DNA from: an uncultured Ruminococcus sp.
Lineage (GTDB): Bacteria > Bacillota > Clostridia > Oscillospirales > Acutalibacteraceae
NCBI GenBank assembly: GCA_902772795.1
Contig: CACYBZ010000162.1
Location: forward strand, 1 to 8,453
DNA: 8,453 nucleotides
Reading direction: 5' to 3'
Position numbers and translations under genes: made by a program. Positions 5,971 through 8,453 of the stretch are shown here, piece after piece (positions within the stretch are counted from its first letter, which is position 1; every line of letters begins with the position of its first letter). A model generated the notes under the pieces. That model did not search any database and was not told where the DNA came from. It was given only the letters and a program-made list of their open reading frames with translations.

Positions 5971-6838
5971 CACCGACACACTCTAAGGTAATATTCCCGA
6001 GTTTTCCTGCCCTGTATTCGTCAAGTACCATGACTGACGCTCTTTCTGTGTTCACTCTGCCACCTGACATCAACATTCCCCGCTTTTTGCCGATTATCTC
6101 CAGCAAATCATAAGGCTGTATGCTTTCTATGTCGATGTCCTGCAATCTGAACCTTTCCATAAACTGCGGTGTCGGGTACTGACACATAACCTCCAACAAG
6201 CGATATGCCAACAATTCGGTATCTGTAATCTGATCTTTTACTGCTCCCGTAAATGCCAGTTTCTCTCCGACTTCGGGGTCATCAAATTTCGGCCACAATA
6301 CCCCCGGTGTATCCAACAGCTCCAGACCCTGCCCTATCGAAAACCACTGATTTCCTCTGGTTACCCCCGGACGATCTTCTACCTTGGCACTGTCCTTTTT
6401 CGCCATTCTGTTGATAAATGACGACTTTCCCACATTCGGTATACCCACTACCATCAGATGAATACTTCTGTTTTTCATTCCCTTTGCTTCCCACTGTGCG
6501 ATTTTGTCCGCCAGCACACTCCTGACGATCGGAACAAAATGATTCAATCCTTTTCCACTCTTACAGTCAACGGGAATTGCCTTTATCTGCTTTGACTGGT
6601 AATATTCAATCCATCGCTTTGTCTGTACTTTGTCGGCAACATCACACTTATTCATCAATATGATTCTTGGCTTGTTTCCGATGAGTTTATCCAGATCGGG
6701 ATTGCGACTGCTTACGGGAATACGGGCATCAATAATTTCTACAACAGCATCTACCAGCTTCAGATTTGCCTGTATACGCCGTTTGGTCTTGGTCATATGT
6801 CCCGGAAACCACTGTATATTCATCTTTTCCATTTTCAT
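5963..6838 (-). CDS. rbgA: Ribosome biogenesis GTPase RbgA (YlqF)
   Basis: This 291-residue circularly permuted GTPase needed for late assembly of the 50S ribosomal subunit matches RbgA/YlqF in length and layout. The N-terminal NIQWFPGHMTK (7-17) is diagnostic. The G motifs come in permuted order: G4 NKCD at 63-66, G5-like DCKSGKG at 91-97, G1 GIPNVGKS at 132-139, G2 threonine near 160 and G3 DTPG at 176-179, followed by the C-terminal RNA-binding ANTAR-like region. A strong AGAGGAG lies just upstream. Three in-frame ATGs (6838, 6832, 6823) are possible, and the one at 6832 has better spacing than 6838. The gene follows the hairpin that closes the yabR-like gene, with about 35 nt for a promoter or read-through. 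Its final codons run directly into the palindromic element. It probably heads the rnhB-yraN operon. Confidence 0.97.
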   Translation of the reverse strand: MKMEKMNIQWFPGHMTKTKRRIQANLKLVDAVVEIIDARIPVSSRNPDLDKLIGNKPRIILMNKCDVADKVQTKRWIEYYQSKQIKAIPVDCKSGKGLNHFVPIVRSVLADKIAQWEAKGMKNRSIHLMVVGIPNVGKSSFINRMAKKDSAKVEDRPGVTRGNQWFSIGQGLELLDTPGVLWPKFDDPEVGEKLAFTGAVKDQITDTELLAYRLLEVMCQYPTPQFMERFRLQDIDIESIQPYDLLEIIGKKRGMLMSGGRVNTERASVMVLDEYRAGKLGNITLECVGVF

Positions 6839-6873
6839 TCACTCCTCTTTCCCATAATGAACAATGACATAAA

Positions 6874-6912
6874 ATAAGTTTCCCCATATTACGAAAATAG
6901 GAGGAAACTTAT
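6874..6912 (-). terminator. Long hairpin, probable terminator of the yabR-like gene
   Basis: The arms ATAAGTTTCC and GGAAACTTAT (6874-6883 and 6903-6912) are perfectly complementary over 10 bp. An inner imperfect stem (CC-TATT against AATA-GG with one bulge) extends the hairpin around a TTCGT loop. On the minus strand it begins 22 nt after the S1-domain gene stop and is followed by TTTTATG, a short U-rich tail. It separates the sporulation/division cluster from rbgA. Termination may be partial because the U-tract is weak. Confidence 0.7.
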
Positions 6913-6934
6913 CCTTTACTTCATCTATCAATCA

Positions 6935-7462
6935 TTACTGCTTCGGATTTCTTCTCGGTCTTCTGGGAGCATCATTGTTCTTTTTCATACCCGAAAATTT
7001 TTCCTCGCTGGACTTCTTAAAACTTGACATCAAATCTTCAAAACTGCCTGAATCACTTTTCTTCGGTTGCCATTCAAAATTTCCCGGCCCTGTAACGGGT
7101 GCAGGTGCAGTGGTCTGACGTGGTTTGTTACCACCTCTGCCATATCCTTTTCTGCCTCCGTTGCTATTATCTCCGAAAGGTCTTTTACCGCCATCACGTC
7201 TGTTACCCTTTTTGTCGTTGTTGTTTTCCATCGCTTTCTTAATGGAAAGACTGATTTTTCCGCTTTCATCGTCTACACTAAGCACTTTAACTTTTACGGT
7301 CTGTCCCTCTTCAAGAAAATCGCTGATTTTGGTCACGAAAGTCGGTGCAACCTCAGAAATATGTACCATTCCTGACTTGCCTTCTTCCAGTTCCACAAAA
7401 GCTCCGAAATTTGTTATTCCCGTAACTTTGCCCTCTAAAATGCTTCCAACTTCAACAGCCAT
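6935..7462 (-). CDS. yabR: S1 domain RNA-binding protein, YabR/GSP13-like, with extended disordered basic tail
   Basis: This 175-residue protein has an N-terminal S1 (OB-fold) domain at about 3-73. The signature is VGSILEGKVTGITNFGAFVELEEGKSGMVHISEV, continuing through EGQTVKVKVLSVD and GKISLSIKKA. Such single-S1 proteins bind RNA and associate with ribosomes. The remaining 100 residues are low complexity, rich in G, R, K, N and P (GGRKGYGRGGNKPRQ near 101-115; RRPRRNPK at the end). This tail is longer than in the roughly 130-residue Bacillus relatives and is probably a flexible RNA-binding arm. AGGGGGA lies 11 nt before the ATG. The position after yabQ-divIC matches the Bacillus yabP-yabQ-divIC-yabR order, which is why I use the symbol. 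A 59-nt AT-rich gap to divIC could hold its own promoter, but none is clear. Confidence 0.9.
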   Translation of the reverse strand: MAVEVGSILEGKVTGITNFGAFVELEEGKSGMVHISEVAPTFVTKISDFLEEGQTVKVKVLSVDDESGKISLSIKKAMENNNDKKGNRRDGGKRPFGDNSNGGRKGYGRGGNKPRQTTAPAPVTGPGNFEWQPKKSDSGSFEDLMSSFKKSSEEKFSGMKKNNDAPRRPRRNPKQ

Positions 7463-7521
7463 TAAAAAAATGTCCCCCTAAAATAAAATTAAAATATTTA
7501 TATCAATACACACCTCAAAAA

Positions 7522-7878
7522 TCAATCTCCCGAAATATTGATGAATATACGCTCGTCTTTATAGGCGTAATCCAGATTTTCTCTCGCAGATTTCTCAATA
7601 TAGGCTGTATTATCGGCTCCGTTAGAATTCAATATATTATCAATTTCTTCACTTTTGAGTTCCTGAATGGCAATTTCATTCTGTTTATTTTCCAACTCCT
7701 GCTTTTTGAGCTCAATTTCTCTTCTCTGTGACACCACCGTCACCAGGGAATATATTAAAACAGCAACAAAAATAACAGAAATAAACACATCTACCCGTCT
7801 TGAATATTGTGCATCTGCTTTCTTCTTTTTTGCACTTCTGAACTTCCTGACAGTTTCACTCATCTCAGTCAGTTTCAT
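7522..7878 (-). CDS. divIC: Septum formation initiator DivIC/FtsB family protein
   Basis: This 118-residue bitopic membrane protein has a basic cytoplasmic N terminus (KKKK at 17-20), one transmembrane segment at about 31-49 and a coiled coil at about 50-82 (repeated Q/E/K heptads). It ends with the family's C-terminal YIEKSARENLDYAYKDE segment at 93-109, which resembles the IE-x-x-AREKL-x-x-x-x-x-GE motif of DivIC/FtsL-like proteins. It should act in the divisome with FtsL and DivIB. I chose the ATG at 7878, but a GTG at 7887 directly abutting the yabQ stop is in frame (121 residues) and cannot be excluded. The purine-rich AAAAGGTAAGTGG upstream could serve either. Position between yabQ and the S1 gene supports the identity; sequence divergence in this family limits certainty. 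Confidence 0.87.
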   Translation of the reverse strand: MKLTEMSETVRKFRSAKKKKADAQYSRRVDVFISVIFVAVLIYSLVTVVSQRREIELKKQELENKQNEIAIQELKSEEIDNILNSNGADNTAYIEKSARENLDYAYKDERIFINISGD

Positions 7879-7887
7879 AAATTCCAC

Positions 7888-8376
7888 TTACCTTTTAAAA
7901 ATATTGATACTTTTTGTTATTATACAATAAAATTTCCCTTTATTGCAAGCTATTTTTGACTTTTTATGAAAGAACGGTATTTTTACCAGTAACCACACTA
8001 AAATTTTCACAATTCTTGTTAATATTACATTAAAAAGCTTTTGTATCCCATAAACCGCAATTTTCAGAGAAAAAAACAGATAATGAAATACTTTTCCACT
8101 CAGCATTCCTATGGTGTACCTGAACAACAGAAAACCTGATAATTCACCTAAAAGAATAAAAAAACGTACATTACCGTTATTATAACACAGACTGAAAAAA
8201 AAAGTAATGATTCCGCAAAGCATCATAAAAATAATATCCTGAATGAATACTTCCACTTTACTGCAAAATCCACCGTAACGAATAAACCGAAACGGTTCAT
8301 TCAGTATTCCCATGACTGCTCCGCATATAATGGCAAATAAAAATATCTGTATCTGTCTGTCAACAAAAAAATACAT
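7888..8376 (-). CDS. yabQ: Spore cortex biosynthesis protein YabQ
   Basis: This 162-residue integral membrane protein has hydrophobic spans at about 9-25, 46-64, 71-89 and 98-132. The features fit YabQ, which localises to the outer forespore membrane and is needed for spore cortex formation: an N-terminal QIQIFLFAIICGAVMG span, a QD-containing second helix (46-47), an NNGNVRFFILLGELSGFLLFRY-type third span (67-87), and a long basic C-terminal tail. The reading frame can be extended upstream to a TTG at 8412, but the ATG at 8376 is preceded by AAGGGGAAAAGGG and is far better supported. It lies 14 nt after the yabP end and touches or nearly touches divIC, so the set is one operon. In other sporulators this operon is expressed in the mother cell; that regulation is known for the family, not visible here. 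Confidence 0.86.
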   Translation of the reverse strand: MYFFVDRQIQIFLFAIICGAVMGILNEPFRFIRYGGFCSKVEVFIQDIIFMMLCGIITFFFSLCYNNGNVRFFILLGELSGFLLFRYTIGMLSGKVFHYLFFSLKIAVYGIQKLFNVILTRIVKILVWLLVKIPFFHKKSKIACNKGKFYCIITKSINIFKR

Positions 8377-8390
8377 AATCCCTTTTCCCC

Positions 8391-8453
8391 TTACCGAAAC
8401 AGTCTGCTCCAAAAACCGGTGTTCCGATTGGTTCGGGTATAGATAAGTGCTTC
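8391..8453 (-). CDS. yabP: 3' end of sporulation protein YabP (partial)
   Basis: The last 20 codons of an open frame enter from the right edge and read EALIYTRTNRNTGFWSRLFR followed by TAA. The ending aromatic-x-RLFR resembles the C terminus of YabP, a small protein required for spore cortex assembly. The position immediately upstream of yabQ with a 14-nt gap is exactly where yabP lies in sporulating Firmicutes. The gene is cut off by the window, so the call rests on a short tail plus synteny. Confidence 0.68.
   Translation of the reverse strand, partial: EALIYTRTNRNTGFWSRLFR

Noticed and set aside
7125..7481. A 118-codon plus-strand open frame opposite the S1-domain gene
   Set aside because: Its proline/leucine/serine-rich translation is the antisense of the glycine/arginine/lysine-rich tail, and the S1 signature is on the minus strand.

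Overview
The window looks like chromosomal DNA of a low-to-moderate GC, spore-forming Firmicute, most likely a Ruminococcus-type member of the Oscillospiraceae/Clostridia. The evidence is a yabP-yabQ-divIC-yabR sporulation/division cluster, the rbgA-rnhB-yraN order common in Firmicutes, strong purine-rich Shine-Dalgarno sites, and GC-rich multi-hairpin intergenic repeats of a kind I associate with Ruminococcus-like genomes. The genus assignment is inference.

Layout. Nearly everything is on the minus strand, read from high to low coordinates. From the right edge come the 3' end of yabP, then yabQ, divIC and a yabR-like S1-domain gene, closed by a long terminator-like hairpin (6874-6912). Next is rbgA (50S subunit assembly GTPase). 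A palindromic repeat element starts at its stop codon. After it comes a tightly packed run: rnhB, yraN, an M19 dipeptidase, a phosphoribosyltransferase with a TRSP domain, a StiP-type phosphoribosyltransferase with a C-terminal PELOTA-type RNA-binding domain, and an ElaA-like GNAT acetyltransferase. On the plus strand at the left, an HpcH/CitE-like TIM-barrel lyase gene converges on this run. A second, partly duplicated copy of the palindromic element separates the two.

How the genes fit together. The two phosphoribosyltransferase-type proteins and the CitE-like lyase are core parts of the 'biosynthetic module' that comparative genomics has linked to tellurite-resistance/stress (Ter) systems and proposed to make a nucleoside-like metabolite or RNA modification. 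Here the pair is apparently translationally coupled (1-2 nt gaps, one 14-nt overlap) to a dipeptidase and to the housekeeping genes rnhB and yraN, and is followed by a GNAT. No TerD, TerC, ATP-grasp or HAD partner lies in the window. The block is therefore either a partial or rearranged Ter module or a distinct variant using peptidase and acetyltransferase partners.

The most structured non-coding signal is the repeat element. The copies at 1082-1264 (+) and 5856-5970 (-) share four ordered hairpins and conserved linkers. They differ by base-pair-preserving double substitutions, contain two mutually exclusive hairpins, and both start within about 2 nt of the stop codon of the gene upstream in the same orientation.
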